In this document: positions 39,493 through 49,523 of the stretch, in pieces | How the letters are laid out: every line of letters begins with the position of its first letter | Numbering within the stretch: position 1 is the first letter of the stretch | Assembly: GCF_012932145.1 (NCBI RefSeq) | Contig: NZ_MWOK01000017.1 | Location: forward strand, 22,307 to 86,306 | Length of the DNA stretch: 64,000 bases | From: Acidovorax sp. SRB_14 | GTDB taxonomy: Bacteria > Pseudomonadota > Gammaproteobacteria > Burkholderiales > Burkholderiaceae_C | Direction: 5' to 3' | The notes under the pieces: model-generated | The model's input: the letters and a program-made list of their open reading frames with translations, nothing else | Told to the model about the DNA's origin: nothing | Database searches by the model: none | Program-made: the position numbers and the translations under genes

Positions 39493-39536
39493 GCACGCGC
39501 GGCGGACCGGCGCCGCGCCAGCGCACGCGCGGCGGA
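39493..39536 (-). repeat. Direct repeat and hairpin between ftsA and ftsZ
   Basis: GCACGCGCGGCGGA occurs twice (39493-39506 and 39523-39536). Between them CGCCGCGC (39511-39518) pairs with GCGCGGCG (39497-39504) to form an 8 bp stem, and the second direct repeat offers an alternative partner. It could be an attenuation or processing signal setting the FtsA:FtsZ ratio. Confidence 0.45.
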
Positions 39537-39573
39537 GGGTGGGGACGCACGACCCAGATCGGTTTGGGCATGG

Positions 39574-40803
39574 TCAGAAGTTCCCCACGATGAAGTCCTT
39601 GAACCGGCCAAAAGCGGTTTTCACGGAGCCGCTTTTTTGCGCCACCTTGAATCCGCGCATGCGCGCCAGGCGCGCCTCTTCGAGTTGCCCCATCACCGTG
39701 GCGGCCCGCGGCTGGGCCACCATGTCGGACAGGGCGCTCGAATACTTGGGGATGCCGCGGCGCACGGGCTTGAGGAAAATGTCCTCGCCCAGTTCCACCA
39801 TGCCCGGCATGACCACGCTGCCGCCCGTGAGCACGATGCCCGACGACAGCACTTCCTCGTAACCCGACTCGCGGATGACCTGCTGCACCAGCGAGAAGAT
39901 CTCTTCGACGCGCGGCTCGATCACGCCCGCGAGCGCCTGCTTGCTGAGCATGCGCGGGCCGCGGTCGCCCAGGCCCGGCACTTCGACCTGCGCCTCGGGG
40001 TCGGCCAGCAACTGCTTGGCATAGCCGCTCTCGACCTTGATGTCTTCGGCGTCCTTGGTGGGCGTGCGCAGCGCCATCGCGATGTCGCTGGTGATGAGGT
40101 CGCCTGCGATCGGGATCACCGCCGTGTGGCGGATCGCGCCGCCCGTGAAGATCGCCACATCGGTGGTTCCGGCGCCAATGTCGACCAGGGCCACGCCGAG
40201 CTCGCGCTCGTCGTCGGTCAGCACGGCCTGGCTCGATGCGAGCGGATTGAGCAGCAGCTGCTCGACCTCCAGTCCGCAGCGGCGTACGCATTTGATGATG
40301 TTCTCGGCCGCGCTCTGCGCGCCGGTGACGATGTGGATCTTGGCTTCCAGGCGGATGCCGCTCATGCCGATGGGCTCTTTGACATCCTGCCCGTCGATCA
40401 CGAACTCCTGCGGCTCGACCAGCAGCAGGCGCTGGTCGCTGGAGATGTTGATGGCCTTGGCGGTCTCGACCACGCGCGCCACGTCGGCAGCGGTGACCTC
40501 CTTGTCCTTCACGGCCACCATGCCGCTCGAATTGAGGCCGCGGATGTGGCTGCCGGTGATGCCGGTGTAGACGCGCTGGATCTTGCAGTCGGCCATGAGC
40601 TCGGCCTCTTTCAGCGCCTGCTGGATGCTCTGCACGGTGGCGTCGATGTTCACGACCACGCCGCGCTTGAGGCCATTGCTGGGCGCCACCCCCAGGCCGG
40701 CGAGCTTGAGCTCGCCGTTGGGCAGAACCTCGGCGACGACGGCCATGATCTTGGCCGTGCCGATGTCCAGCCCCACCACCACATCTTTGTATTCTCTTGC
40801 CAT
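39574..40803 (-). CDS. ftsA: Cell division protein FtsA
   Basis: FtsA is the actin-like membrane tether of FtsZ. The 409-residue protein shows the actin-family phosphate loops VVVGLDIGTAKIMAVV and VDIGAGTTDVAIF, the ADP loop SGIVLTGGSVVMPG, and a C-terminal stretch (FGRFKDFIVGNF) that can form the membrane-binding helix. It follows ftsQ by 33 bp and precedes ftsZ, the usual order. Confidence 0.97.
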   Translation of the reverse strand: MAREYKDVVVGLDIGTAKIMAVVAEVLPNGELKLAGLGVAPSNGLKRGVVVNIDATVQSIQQALKEAELMADCKIQRVYTGITGSHIRGLNSSGMVAVKDKEVTAADVARVVETAKAINISSDQRLLLVEPQEFVIDGQDVKEPIGMSGIRLEAKIHIVTGAQSAAENIIKCVRRCGLEVEQLLLNPLASSQAVLTDDERELGVALVDIGAGTTDVAIFTGGAIRHTAVIPIAGDLITSDIAMALRTPTKDAEDIKVESGYAKQLLADPEAQVEVPGLGDRGPRMLSKQALAGVIEPRVEEIFSLVQQVIRESGYEEVLSSGIVLTGGSVVMPGMVELGEDIFLKPVRRGIPKYSSALSDMVAQPRAATVMGQLEEARLARMRGFKVAQKSGSVKTAFGRFKDFIVGNF

Positions 40804-40836
40804 ATGCGTGTCTGCCCTTCGTTTTTCTGTGCCGCT

Positions 40837-41628
40837 CTACCGGCGTTTTGCCGGCGTGGCGCCCTGCACCACCGTGGTCACGCCGCGCAAGCGCAGGGCG
40901 TAACCTCCGGTGTGGCGCAGGTCGGCCGACTCCAGGGCATCCGCGCGGCGCTTGTACTGCGCCGCCACCTGCGTGAGCGTGCGCACAAAACGTTGCGTGC
41001 GCTGCGCCACTTCCTCGGGGGTGCCCCCTCCCAATTCCACCACCGCGCCGCTGTCGAGCGTCGCGCGCCAGCCGCCCCGGCTGGACATCTCCAGCCCCTC
41101 CAACTCGAGTCCCAGTGGCCCGAACGCGGGCAGCAGCTGCTGGTACATGGCCAGCACCTGGGTGGAATGGTCGGCCGGGCCATTGAGCCGCGGCAGATCG
41201 TCCTGGTCCGCGTCGCCGCCGGCATCGAACACCTCGCCCTGGCTGTTGAGCAGGGTCGAGCCCGACTCCGGGCCCCAGTGCGCCACGGCGTGGTGCTCCT
41301 GCAGCACCACGCGCAGCGTGCGCGGAAACTCGCGCCGCACCTGGGCACTGCGCACCCAGGGCACCTGCTCAAAAACCTCGCGCGCAGCGCCCAGGTGGAT
41401 GGTGAAGAAGTTGCCGACGAGCTGCGGCGTCACATTGGCGCGCAGCGTCACGGCGTTGTTGTGCACCAGCTCGCCCTGCACGACGATGCGCCCGATCGAA
41501 AACGCCGGGTGGCGCAGCAGCCACCACGCGCTGGCTGCCAGCGCCAGGCCCGCGCAAGCCACGAACAGGACCGATGCGGTCAGGTTCATGAGCTTGACGT
41601 CCAGCGGCGCGGGCAGCGAGTCGGTCAT
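40837..41628 (-). CDS. ftsQ: Cell division protein FtsQ
   Basis: FtsQ is the bitopic divisome protein that binds FtsL and FtsB. The 263 residues comprise a short cytoplasmic tail, one membrane helix ([18 protein letters not shown]), a POTRA domain ([20 protein letters not shown]) and the beta domain ([19 protein letters not shown]). The ATG overlaps the ddl stop as ATGA, which fixes the start. Confidence 0.95.
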   Translation of the reverse strand: MTDSLPAPLDVKLMNLTASVLFVACAGLALAASAWWLLRHPAFSIGRIVVQGELVHNNAVTLRANVTPQLVGNFFTIHLGAAREVFEQVPWVRSAQVRREFPRTLRVVLQEHHAVAHWGPESGSTLLNSQGEVFDAGGDADQDDLPRLNGPADHSTQVLAMYQQLLPAFGPLGLELEGLEMSSRGGWRATLDSGAVVELGGGTPEEVAQRTQRFVRTLTQVAAQYKRRADALESADLRHTGGYALRLRGVTTVVQGATPAKRR

Positions 41629-42623
41629 GCAGGCGTTCCTTGCGTGGCCACGGGGCATGCGCCCTGCGGGTTGTCGAGCGTGGCGCCGGCCAGCAGCTGC
41701 AGGCACAGGTCTTCGTAGCTGATGCCCGCGGCACGCGCGGACATCGGCACGAGCGAGTGCCCGGTCATGCCGGGCGAGGTGTTGATCTCCAGCAGGAAGG
41801 GCTGGCGGTCGCTGGCCCGGACCATGATGTCGGCCCGTGCCCAACCGCGGCAGCCCAGCGAGCGGAATGCCTGCACCACGATGCGCTGGATCTCGCGCTC
41901 CTCGGCATCGGGCAGGCCGCTCGGGCAGTGGTACTGCGTGTCGTCGGTGAAATACTTGTTCTGGTAGTCGTAGTTGCCCTGCGGCGCCACGATGCGGATC
42001 ACGGGCAGCGCGTGCGCGCTGGCACCGACGCCCAGCACCGGGCAGGTGGTCTCGTCGCCCTCGATGAACTGCTCGCACAGCACCTCGGGGTCGTAACGCG
42101 AGGCAAGCAGGTAGGCCTGCGCGCATTCCTCGGGCGTGGTGACCTTCGTCAGGCCCAGGGTCGAGCCCTCGCGCGAGGGCTTGACGATCATCGGTGCACC
42201 CAGCGCCTGCAGCGCCTGCAGCGTCTCTTCGCTGCTGGCCACCAGGCGCCAGTCGGGCGTAGGCAGTCCGTCGGCGCGCCACAGGCGCTTGGTCATGATC
42301 TTGTCCATGGCAATGCTCGACGCCAGCACGCCGGGGCCGGTGTACGGAATGCCCATGAGTTCGAGCGCGCCCTGCACCGTGCCGTCTTCGCCGTGGCGGC
42401 CGTGCAGCGCAATGAAGCAGCGCGCATACCCGTCGCGCTGCAGCGCGCCGAGCCCGGCGTGCGCCGGATCGAACGCATGTGCGTCCACGCCGCGCGCGCG
42501 CAGCGCCTGCAGCACGCCGGCACCCGACATCAGCGACACCTCGCGCTCGGCCGAGGCTCCCCCCATCAGCACGGCAACCTTGCCCAGCGCGGCAGCCTCC
42601 ACTTTTTTATTCCATGCACTCAC
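41625..42623 (-). CDS. ddl: D-alanine--D-alanine ligase
   Basis: Ddl makes the D-Ala-D-Ala dipeptide used by MurF. The 332-residue ATP-grasp enzyme shows [20 protein letters not shown] at the N-terminus, [17 protein letters not shown] in the ATP domain and [17 protein letters not shown] at the C-terminus. The start is a GTG overlapping the murC stop (GTGA) with GGGAGCAGG ahead of it, and the stop overlaps ftsQ. Confidence 0.96.
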   Translation of the reverse strand: MSAWNKKVEAAALGKVAVLMGGASAEREVSLMSGAGVLQALRARGVDAHAFDPAHAGLGALQRDGYARCFIALHGRHGEDGTVQGALELMGIPYTGPGVLASSIAMDKIMTKRLWRADGLPTPDWRLVASSEETLQALQALGAPMIVKPSREGSTLGLTKVTTPEECAQAYLLASRYDPEVLCEQFIEGDETTCPVLGVGASAHALPVIRIVAPQGNYDYQNKYFTDDTQYHCPSGLPDAEEREIQRIVVQAFRSLGCRGWARADIMVRASDRQPFLLEINTSPGMTGHSLVPMSARAAGISYEDLCLQLLAGATLDNPQGACPVATQGTPA

Positions 42624-44053
42624 AACCTGCTCCCGTCCAACACCACAAGCTCACTATTTTGTAGCAAATCGACCACCTTGGCGGCCACGGTGCCGATGGA
42701 GCCCGCGCCCATGCACAGCACCACGTCGCCGGCGCGCGCGCCGTCGGCAATGGTCTGGGGCAGATCGGCCACGTTTTCGACAAAATGCGGCTCCACGCGG
42801 CCGGCCACCCGCAGGGCCCGTGCCAGCGCACGGCCATCGGCGGCCACCACCGGCGCCTCGCCCGCGGCATAGACCTCGGTGAGCAGCACGGCATCGGCGC
42901 TGCCGATCACCTTGATGAAATCCTCGAAGCAATCGCGCGTTCGGGTGTAGCGGTGCGGCTGGAAGGCCAGCACCAGGCGCTGGCCCGGAAAGGCGCCGCG
43001 CGCCGCCGCCAGCGTGGCCGCCATCTCGACCGGGTGGTGGCCGTAGTCGTCGATCACCGTGAAATGGCCACCGCCCTTGGCGGGCACCTCGCCATAGCGC
43101 TGGAAGCGCCGGCCCACGCCCTTGAAGCTGGCGAGCGCGCGCAGCACGGCATCGTCGGAAATGCCCAGCTCCACCGCGACGGCGATCGCCGCCAGCGCGT
43201 TGAGCACGTTGTGCTCGCCCGCCAGGTTCAGCACCACCTCGAGGTCGGGCAGCGTGACGCCGTTGCTGCGCTGCACCGTGAAGCGCATCTGGCCGGCCTG
43301 CGCGCGCACGTTGATGGCGCGCACCTGCGCGTCTTCGGCAAAGCCGTAGCTGGTGATCGGACAGGTGACCTGGGGCACGATCTCGCGCACGGCCGGGTTG
43401 TCGGTGCACAGAATCGCCGTGCCATAGAACGGCATGCGGTGCAGGAAGTCGACAAAGGCCTTCTTGAGCCGGCCAAAGTCGTGGCCATAGGTCTCCATGT
43501 GGTCGGCGTCGATGTTGGTGACGACGGCCATCACGGGCAGCAGGTTCAGGAACGAGGCATCGGACTCGTCGGCCTCGACCACGATGTAGTCGCCTTGCCC
43601 CAGGCGCGCATTGGCCCCGGCGCTGTTCAGGCGCCCGCCGATCACGAAGGTCGGGTCGAGCCCCGCCTCGGCCAGCACGCTGGTGACCAGGCTGGTGGTC
43701 GTGGTCTTGCCATGCGCGCCGGCAATCGCGATGCCGCGCTTGAGGCGCATGAGCTCGGCCAGCATCAGCGCGCGCGGCACCACGGGGATCTTCTTGGCCC
43801 GCGCGGCGACCACCTCGGGGTTGTCGGCCTGCACCGCCGTCGAGGTGACCACGGCGTCGGCGCCGGCAATGTGCGCGGCCGCGTGGCCCAGGTGCGTGGC
43901 GATGCCCAGCGCCTGCAGGCGGCGCAGCGTGGCGCTGTCAGCCAGGTCCGAGCCCGAGACGCCATAGCCGAGGTTGAACAGCACCTCGGCAATGCCGCTC
44001 ATGCCCGAGCCGCCCACGCCGACGAAATGGATGTGGCGAATGGCGTGCTTCAT
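42620..44053 (-). CDS. murC: UDP-N-acetylmuramate--L-alanine ligase
   Basis: MurC adds L-Ala to UDP-MurNAc. The 477-residue protein has the Rossmann motif [23 protein letters not shown] loop [13 protein letters not shown], central [14 protein letters not shown] and C-terminal [14 protein letters not shown] and [11 protein letters not shown]. The ATG overlaps the TGA of a 28-codon ORF (44050-44136) that looks like a duplicate of the murC 5' end. A left-half relic of the palindromic element (TTTGCTACAAAATAGTGAGC) codes part of the C-terminus near 42660. Confidence 0.97.
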   Translation of the reverse strand: MKHAIRHIHFVGVGGSGMSGIAEVLFNLGYGVSGSDLADSATLRRLQALGIATHLGHAAAHIAGADAVVTSTAVQADNPEVVAARAKKIPVVPRALMLAELMRLKRGIAIAGAHGKTTTTSLVTSVLAEAGLDPTFVIGGRLNSAGANARLGQGDYIVVEADESDASFLNLLPVMAVVTNIDADHMETYGHDFGRLKKAFVDFLHRMPFYGTAILCTDNPAVREIVPQVTCPITSYGFAEDAQVRAINVRAQAGQMRFTVQRSNGVTLPDLEVVLNLAGEHNVLNALAAIAVAVELGISDDAVLRALASFKGVGRRFQRYGEVPAKGGGHFTVIDDYGHHPVEMAATLAAARGAFPGQRLVLAFQPHRYTRTRDCFEDFIKVIGSADAVLLTEVYAAGEAPVVAADGRALARALRVAGRVEPHFVENVADLPQTIADGARAGDVVLCMGAGSIGTVAAKVVDLLQNSELVVLDGSRL

Positions 44054-44136
44054 CGCATTGCCTCCATGAAAGACGGCTCGTCGGCGTGTCCCATGTTCGC
44101 GACGAAATGGGCGATGGGGCGAATGGCGTGCTTCAT
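44050..44136 (-). CDS. 28-codon overlapping ORF duplicated from the murC start
   Basis: The ORF begins [15 protein letters not shown] and ends EPSFMEAMR. Its first 18 bases are identical to those of murC (MKHAIR), and CATTTCGTC recurs three bases out of register, so it is a diverged duplicate of the murC 5' end. It starts with ATGA overlapping the murG stop and stops with ATGA overlapping the murC start. Ribosomes can thus pass from murG through it to murC. It may have no function beyond translational coupling. Confidence 0.6.
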   Translation of the reverse strand: MKHAIRPIAHFVANMGHADEPSFMEAMR

Positions 44137-45197
44137 GCTGCCAGCTCCTCGCACGCGGTGACCACTTCCCGGGTCGCATTGATTTTTTGCATGTTTTTGG
44201 CCTTTAGCGCCCGCTCTACAAGCGCGGGACGCTCCATATTTTGTAGCATTTGTGCCAGCCCCTGCGGCGACAGGTCGCGCTGCTGGACGAGCCAGCCGCC
44301 GCCGGCCTGCACCAGGAACTGGGCGTTGGTAGTCTGGTGGTCGTCCACCGCCGATGGAAACGGCACGAACACGGCGGCCGCGCCGATGGCAGCGATCTCG
44401 GTGACGGTGCTGGCGCCCGCGCGGCAGACGATGATGTCGGCCGCGGCGAACGCGCTGGCGGTGTCGTCGATGAACGGCGTGAGCTCGGCCTCGACCCCGG
44501 CGGCGGCGTAACGGGCGCGCAGCGCGTCGATCTGCGCCGCGCCGCTTTGGTGCGTGACCACAGGGCGCCGGTCCGCGGGCATCAGCGCCAGCGCCTGCGG
44601 CACGATCTCGTTGAGCGCGCGCGCGCCCAGGCTGCCGCCCACCACCAGCAGGCGCAGCGGCCCGCTGCGGCCGGCAAAGCGCTCGGCCGGCCCCGGCTGC
44701 TGCGTGAACGCCGAGCGCAGCGGGTTGCCGACCCACTGCGCCTTTTTGAAGACGTTGGGGAAGGCGGTGAACACCCGGTCGGCGACGCCGGCCAGCACGC
44801 GGTTGGCCAGGCCGGCCACCGAGTTCTGTTCGTGGAGCACCAGCGGCTTGCCGGCGAGCACGGCCATCATGCCGCCCGGGAAGCTGATGTAGCCACCCAG
44901 GCCGACGACCACGTCGGGCCGCACGCGCCGCACCACGGCCAGCGCCTGCGAGAAGGCGCGCAGCAGGCGCAGCGGCAGCAGCGCGAGCGTCAGCACGCCC
45001 TTGCCGCGCACGCCGCCGAAGTCGATAGTCTCGAGCGCAAAGCCCTGGGCCGGCACGATGCGCGACTCCATGCTGCCCGGCGCGCCCAGCCAGTGCACGC
45101 GCCAGCCGCGCGCACGCAGCTCCTGCGCCACGGCCAGGCCCGGGAAGATGTGGCCGCCCGTGCCGCCGGCCATGATGAGCGCCGTTTTCTGACTCAT
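44133..45197 (-). CDS. murG: Lipid II synthase MurG
   Basis: MurG adds GlcNAc to lipid I on the inner face of the membrane. The 354 residues show both glycine-rich loops ([17 protein letters not shown] and [16 protein letters not shown]), [13 protein letters not shown] and the UDP-GlcNAc site [15 protein letters not shown]. The last 45 residues are encoded by a palindromic element (44195-44255) and read [18 protein letters not shown]. The ATG overlaps the ftsW stop. Confidence 0.97.
   Translation of the reverse strand: MSQKTALIMAGGTGGHIFPGLAVAQELRARGWRVHWLGAPGSMESRIVPAQGFALETIDFGGVRGKGVLTLALLPLRLLRAFSQALAVVRRVRPDVVVGLGGYISFPGGMMAVLAGKPLVLHEQNSVAGLANRVLAGVADRVFTAFPNVFKKAQWVGNPLRSAFTQQPGPAERFAGRSGPLRLLVVGGSLGARALNEIVPQALALMPADRRPVVTHQSGAAQIDALRARYAAAGVEAELTPFIDDTASAFAAADIIVCRAGASTVTEIAAIGAAAVFVPFPSAVDDHQTTNAQFLVQAGGGWLVQQRDLSPQGLAQMLQNMERPALVERALKAKNMQKINATREVVTACEELAA
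44195..44255 (-). repeat. Dispersed palindromic element inside murG
   Basis: On the minus strand TGCTACAAAATATGGAGCG, CCGCGCTTG, a spacer and GCGGGCGCTAAAGGCCAAAA match the family lead-in, left half and GCGCTRRAGGCC tail. It is in frame near the 3' end of murG, in the same reading frame as the aroE copy ([12 protein letters not shown] against ELSAHTPQALEG). Confidence 0.65.
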
Positions 45198-46459
45198 ACA
45201 CGCCCCCCTCTCATGAGGAGTTTGTTCTCGTAGTCGACGCGCAAGACCACCGCCAGCGCCACCAGGTTCATCAGGATGGCCGAGCCGCCAAAGCTCATCA
45301 GCGGCAGCGTCAGCCCCTTGGTCGGCAGCGCGCCCAGGTTCACGCCCATGTTGATGAAGGCCTGAAAGCCCATCCAGATCGCCACCCCCTGCGCCACGAG
45401 GCCCGAGAACACGCGGTCGAGCGCGATCGCCTGGCGGCCGATGTGCATGATGCGGCGCGTCATCCACAGGAACATCACGATCAGCGTGAGCACGCCGACC
45501 AGGCCGAACTCCTCGCCGATCACGGCGAGCAGGAAGTCGGTGTGCGCCTCGGGCAGCCAGTGGAGTTTTTCGACGCTGCCCCCCAGCCCGACGCCGAAGA
45601 TCTCGCCCCGGCCAATGGCGATCAGCGAGTGCGAGAGCTGGTAGCCCTTGCCCAGCGCGTGCTTGGCGCTCCAGGGGTCGAGGTAGGCGAAGATGCGCTC
45701 GCGCCGCCAGTCGCTCATCATCACCATCATCGCAAAGGCCGCCACCAGCACGGCGGCGATCAGGAAGAACATGCGCGCGTTCACGCCACCCAGGAACAGG
45801 ATGCCCATGGCGATCACGGCAATCACCATGAAGGCGCCCATGTCGGGCTCGGCGAGCAGCAGCCCGCCCACCACCGCCACGGCAGCGCCCATGGGCAGCA
45901 CGGCGCGGAAGAACCGCTCCTTCACGTCCATCTTGCGGCACATGTAGTCGGCGGCGTAGACCAGCACGGCAAACTTCGCCAGCTCGGACGGCTGAAAGTT
46001 CATGACGCCCAGCGACAGCCAGCGGCGTGCGCCGTTGACCACCGTGCCGACGTGCGGGATCAGCACCGCCACCAGCAGGGCCAGCGAGAACAGGAACAGC
46101 ACACGCGCCGAGCGCTCCCAGGTGGCCATGGGGATCTGGAACGCCAGCAGCGCCGCGACAAAGGCCATCACCAGCGCAAAGACATGGCGCAGTAGAAAGT
46201 GCGTGGGCGCGATCTTGCCAAAGCGCGGGTTGTCGGGCATGGCGATCGAGGCCGAATACACCATCACCAGCCCCCAGGCCAGCAGCGCCACCACGACCCA
46301 CAGCAGCGCCTGGTCGAAGCCCAGCACGCGCGCAGGCGTGGCCGTGGTCCTGCGGTACTCGGTGCCGCCGATGCGCACGGGCAGCACGTCGGCGGCCTTG
46401 CCCGGGAGGCCGCCAAACCAGCCGGCCATGCGCTGCCAGGCGCTGGCGGGGGCGCTCAC
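45194..46459 (-). CDS. ftsW: Septal SEDS glycosyltransferase FtsW
   Basis: FtsW polymerises septal peptidoglycan with FtsI. The 421-residue protein has a 50-residue cytoplasmic N-terminus, about ten membrane segments, and SEDS motifs [40 protein letters not shown] and [19 protein letters not shown]. It overlaps both murD upstream and murG downstream by four bases. Confidence 0.96.
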   Translation of the reverse strand: MSAPASAWQRMAGWFGGLPGKAADVLPVRIGGTEYRRTTATPARVLGFDQALLWVVVALLAWGLVMVYSASIAMPDNPRFGKIAPTHFLLRHVFALVMAFVAALLAFQIPMATWERSARVLFLFSLALLVAVLIPHVGTVVNGARRWLSLGVMNFQPSELAKFAVLVYAADYMCRKMDVKERFFRAVLPMGAAVAVVGGLLLAEPDMGAFMVIAVIAMGILFLGGVNARMFFLIAAVLVAAFAMMVMMSDWRRERIFAYLDPWSAKHALGKGYQLSHSLIAIGRGEIFGVGLGGSVEKLHWLPEAHTDFLLAVIGEEFGLVGVLTLIVMFLWMTRRIMHIGRQAIALDRVFSGLVAQGVAIWMGFQAFINMGVNLGALPTKGLTLPLMSFGGSAILMNLVALAVVLRVDYENKLLMRGGRV

Positions 46460-48318
46460 GACAAACCCTCCAGCGGCTGGCCGGCGTCGTCGGCCAGGGC
46501 CTGCAGCGCGGCGCGGAACACCTGCGCGCGGTGTTCATAGTCCTGGAACATGTCAAAACTGGCGCAGGCCGGCGACAGCAGCACGGCGTCGCCGGCGTGG
46601 GCGCGCTCGCTGGCCAGCTGCACGGCCTGCGCCAGATCGGACGCACCGAGCAGGGCGACGCCCGCGCCTTCGAGCGCCTGGCGGATGCGCGGCGCATCGC
46701 GGCCGATCAGCACCACGGCGCGCGCATAGCGTGCCACGGGCGCGGCCAGCGGCGCAAAGTCCTGGCCCTTGCCGTCGCCGCCCAGGATCACGACCAGCCG
46801 GCGGTCCGCGCCCAGGCCGGTGAGCGCCGCGACCGTGGCGCCGACGTTCGTGCCCTTGCTGTCGTCAAAGTATTCGATGCCGTCCAGGATGCCCACAGGC
46901 TCGACCCGGTGCGGCTCACCGCGGTATTCGCGCAGGCCGTAGAGCATGGGCGCGAGCGCGCACCCGGCCGCCTGCGCCAGCGCCAGCGCGGCCAGCGCAT
47001 TGGTGGCGTTGTGGCGCCCGCGGATGCGCAGCGCATCGGCGGGCATCAGGCGCTGGATGTGCAGCGCCTCGGCTTCGGCGCCGCGCGCGCGCTTGCGCGT
47101 TTCGTCGGCCTCCAGCGCGCGCACCAGCCAGGGCATGCCGCCCACGGTCTCGATGCCGAAGTCGCCGGGGCGCTGGGGCATGTCGCCGCCAAAGGTGACG
47201 TGGGCGCGCAGCTGCGGCTTCTGCAATTTCACGCGCTCGGGGGCCGGCAGCATGGCCATCACCAACGCGTCTTCGCGGTTGAGCACCATCAAGGCGCCAG
47301 CGCCAAAGATGCGCGCCTTGGCCGCCGCGTAGGCGGCCATGTCGCCATGCCAGTCCAGGTGGTCCTGCGTGAGATTGAGCACCGCGGCTGCCGTGGGCTC
47401 GAAGCCGACCGCACTGTCGAGCTGGAAGCTCGACAGCTCCAGCACCCAGACCTCTGGCAGCGTGCCCGCATCGATGTGCGCGGCCAGGGTGTCGAGCAGC
47501 GTCGGGCCGATGTTGCCGGCCGCCGCCACGGTGCGGCCCGCGTGCGCGACGAGCTGCGCCGTCAGCGCGGTGACGGTGGTCTTGCCGTTGGTGCCCGTGA
47601 TGGCCAGCACCGCGGGCGCATAGCCGTGCGCCGCGCGCAGCGCCTGCAGCGCCATGGAATACAGGTCTAATTCGCCTCCAACGCTTACCCCATCTGCGCA
47701 AGCAGCTACCAATACAGGAGCAACCGCATCGGGACTCAGGCCGGGCGAGCGGTACACGGCCGCCAGCGCCTGGCCTTCGACCAGGTGCGCGCCGAACGCG
47801 CCGGCCACAAAGCGCACCTGCGGCAGCTCTTGCTGCAGCGTGGCCAGTTGCGGCGGCGCCGCGCGCGAGTCGGCCACGGTCACGCGCGCGCCGCAGCGCA
47901 CACCCCAGCGCGCCATGGCCAGGCCCGAGGCGCCCAGGCCCAAGATGAGGATGTGCTGGTCCTGCAGGGGTTTGGCGCCCTCGCCGGGCCAGCCGGCGGC
48001 CACCGGCGGCAGCACTGGCGCAGTCTCTGCGGCCCCAGCGGCCAGCGGCGCGGGAATGTCGGCCGCGGGCTCGGGCGCGGCGGCCTCCGCAAAGATCCGG
48101 GCCACGAACGCGGCGGCGTCCTGCGCCGCGGACAGCGCGGGCGCGGAGCCGGGCGCCAGGGGGTCCGTGCCCACCATGGCGGGCGTGGTCTCGTGCATGG
48201 CAGCGCCCGCACCGGCCTCGGGCGACGGCCCGGCCCCCGGCAGGTCCGCCACGGACACGGCCGCCTCCGGCGCCGCGTCCGCGCCGCCGGGGGAGAGATC
48301 GTCGAGGTCCGTGTTCAT
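46456..48318 (-). CDS. murD: UDP-MurNAc-L-Ala--D-glutamate ligase with long N-terminal extension
   Basis: MurD adds D-Glu. At 620 residues it is about 150 longer than usual. The first 130 or so residues are Ala/Pro/Gly-rich with no recognisable fold, and the MurD core begins at [23 protein letters not shown] loop [14 protein letters not shown], the [11 protein letters not shown] motif and C-terminal [16 protein letters not shown] are intact. The extension is likely translated because its ATG overlaps the mraY stop (ATGA), the coupling seen throughout the cluster. A palindromic element codes [16 protein letters not shown] near residues 200-220. Confidence 0.95.
   Translation of the reverse strand: MNTDLDDLSPGGADAAPEAAVSVADLPGAGPSPEAGAGAAMHETTPAMVGTDPLAPGSAPALSAAQDAAAFVARIFAEAAAPEPAADIPAPLAAGAAETAPVLPPVAAGWPGEGAKPLQDQHILILGLGASGLAMARWGVRCGARVTVADSRAAPPQLATLQQELPQVRFVAGAFGAHLVEGQALAAVYRSPGLSPDAVAPVLVAACADGVSVGGELDLYSMALQALRAAHGYAPAVLAITGTNGKTTVTALTAQLVAHAGRTVAAAGNIGPTLLDTLAAHIDAGTLPEVWVLELSSFQLDSAVGFEPTAAAVLNLTQDHLDWHGDMAAYAAAKARIFGAGALMVLNREDALVMAMLPAPERVKLQKPQLRAHVTFGGDMPQRPGDFGIETVGGMPWLVRALEADETRKRARGAEAEALHIQRLMPADALRIRGRHNATNALAALALAQAAGCALAPMLYGLREYRGEPHRVEPVGILDGIEYFDDSKGTNVGATVAALTGLGADRRLVVILGGDGKGQDFAPLAAPVARYARAVVLIGRDAPRIRQALEGAGVALLGASDLAQAVQLASERAHAGDAVLLSPACASFDMFQDYEHRAQVFRAALQALADDAGQPLEGLS
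47660..47722 (-). repeat. Dispersed palindromic element inside murD
   Basis: On the minus strand GTATTGGTAGCTGCTTGCGC, a spacer and GGTAAGCGTTGGAGGCGAAT, then TAGACC, match the family including the AATTTGACC-like tail. TTA and GTA codons stand out in this GC-rich gene. The frame differs from that of the aroE copy ([19 protein letters not shown]). Confidence 0.75.
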
Positions 48319-49493
48319 CGCAGTTTCAGGGTCGACAGGCCCACCAGGCACAGCAGCATGGTGATGATCCAGAAGCGCACCACCACCTGCGTCTCCTTCC
48401 AGCCGCTCTTTTCAAAATGGTGGTGCAGCGGCGCCATGCGCAACAGGCGCCGGCCTTCGCCGAAGCGGCGCTTGGTGAACTTGAACCACGTGACCTGCAG
48501 CATCACCGAGAGGGCCTCGACCACGAAGATGCCGCCCATGATGGCGAGCACGATCTCCTGGCGCACGATGACGGCAATGGTGCCCAGGGCCGCGCCCAGC
48601 GCGAGCGCGCCCACGTCGCCCATGAAGACCTGCGCCGGGTGGGTGTTGAACCACAGGAAGGCCAGTCCCGCGCCGGCCATGGCCGAGCAGAAGACCAGCA
48701 GTTCGCCCGAACCCGGAATGTGCGGGAACAGCAGGTATTTGGAATAGACCGCGCTGCCCGTCACATAGGCGAACACACCCAGCGCCGAGCCGACCATGAC
48801 GACCGGCATGATGGCCAGGCCGTCGAGACCATCGGTCAGGTTGACGGCGTTGCTGGAGCCGACGATGACCAAATAGGTCAGCAGCACGAAGCCCAGCACC
48901 CCGAGCGGGTAGCTGATCTCCTTGAAGAAGGGCAGCAGCAGGCCGGCCTTGGGCGGCAGGTCGAGCGCGAAGCCCGATCGCACCCAGGTCACGAACAGCT
49001 CGAACACGCGCGCGTTGGAGTTCTCGGAAATGCTGAACACGAGGTAGAGCGCAGCCAGCATGCCGATGGCGGATTGCCACAGGTACTTCTCACGCGAGCG
49101 CATGCCGTTGGGGTCTTTGTAGACCACCTTGCGCCAGTCGTCGGCCCAGCCGATGGCGCCAAAGCCGATCATGACGGCCAGCACGATCCAGACAAAGCGG
49201 TTGGAGAGGTCGGCCCACAGCAGGGTCGAGACCGTGATCGCCAGCAGGATCAGCACGCCGCCCATGGTGGGCGTGCCGCTCTTGACGTGGTGCGTCTCCA
49301 TGCCGTTGGTGCGGATGGGCTGGCCGATTTTCAGTTCGGTCAGGTGCCGGATCACACGCGGCCCGGCGAACAGGCCGATCAGCAGCGCCGTCATGGCCGC
49401 CATCAGGGCACGCAGGGTCAGGTACTGGAAGACGCGGAAAAAGCCGAACTCGGGCGACAGGCCTTGCAGCCATTGGGCGAGCCATATCAGCAT
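48315..49493 (-). CDS. mraY: Phospho-MurNAc-pentapeptide transferase MraY
   Basis: MraY makes lipid I by transferring phospho-MurNAc-pentapeptide to undecaprenyl phosphate. The 392-residue polytopic protein has about ten membrane helices and the family motifs [46 protein letters not shown] and [29 protein letters not shown] matches the histidine-rich loop. It lies 31 bp after murE/F and overlaps murD. Confidence 0.98.
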   Translation of the reverse strand: MLIWLAQWLQGLSPEFGFFRVFQYLTLRALMAAMTALLIGLFAGPRVIRHLTELKIGQPIRTNGMETHHVKSGTPTMGGVLILLAITVSTLLWADLSNRFVWIVLAVMIGFGAIGWADDWRKVVYKDPNGMRSREKYLWQSAIGMLAALYLVFSISENSNARVFELFVTWVRSGFALDLPPKAGLLLPFFKEISYPLGVLGFVLLTYLVIVGSSNAVNLTDGLDGLAIMPVVMVGSALGVFAYVTGSAVYSKYLLFPHIPGSGELLVFCSAMAGAGLAFLWFNTHPAQVFMGDVGALALGAALGTIAVIVRQEIVLAIMGGIFVVEALSVMLQVTWFKFTKRRFGEGRRLLRMAPLHHHFEKSGWKETQVVVRFWIITMLLCLVGLSTLKLR

Positions 49494-49523
49494 GCGGCAC
49501 CTGTGACAAACGCCGAAAAGGGG

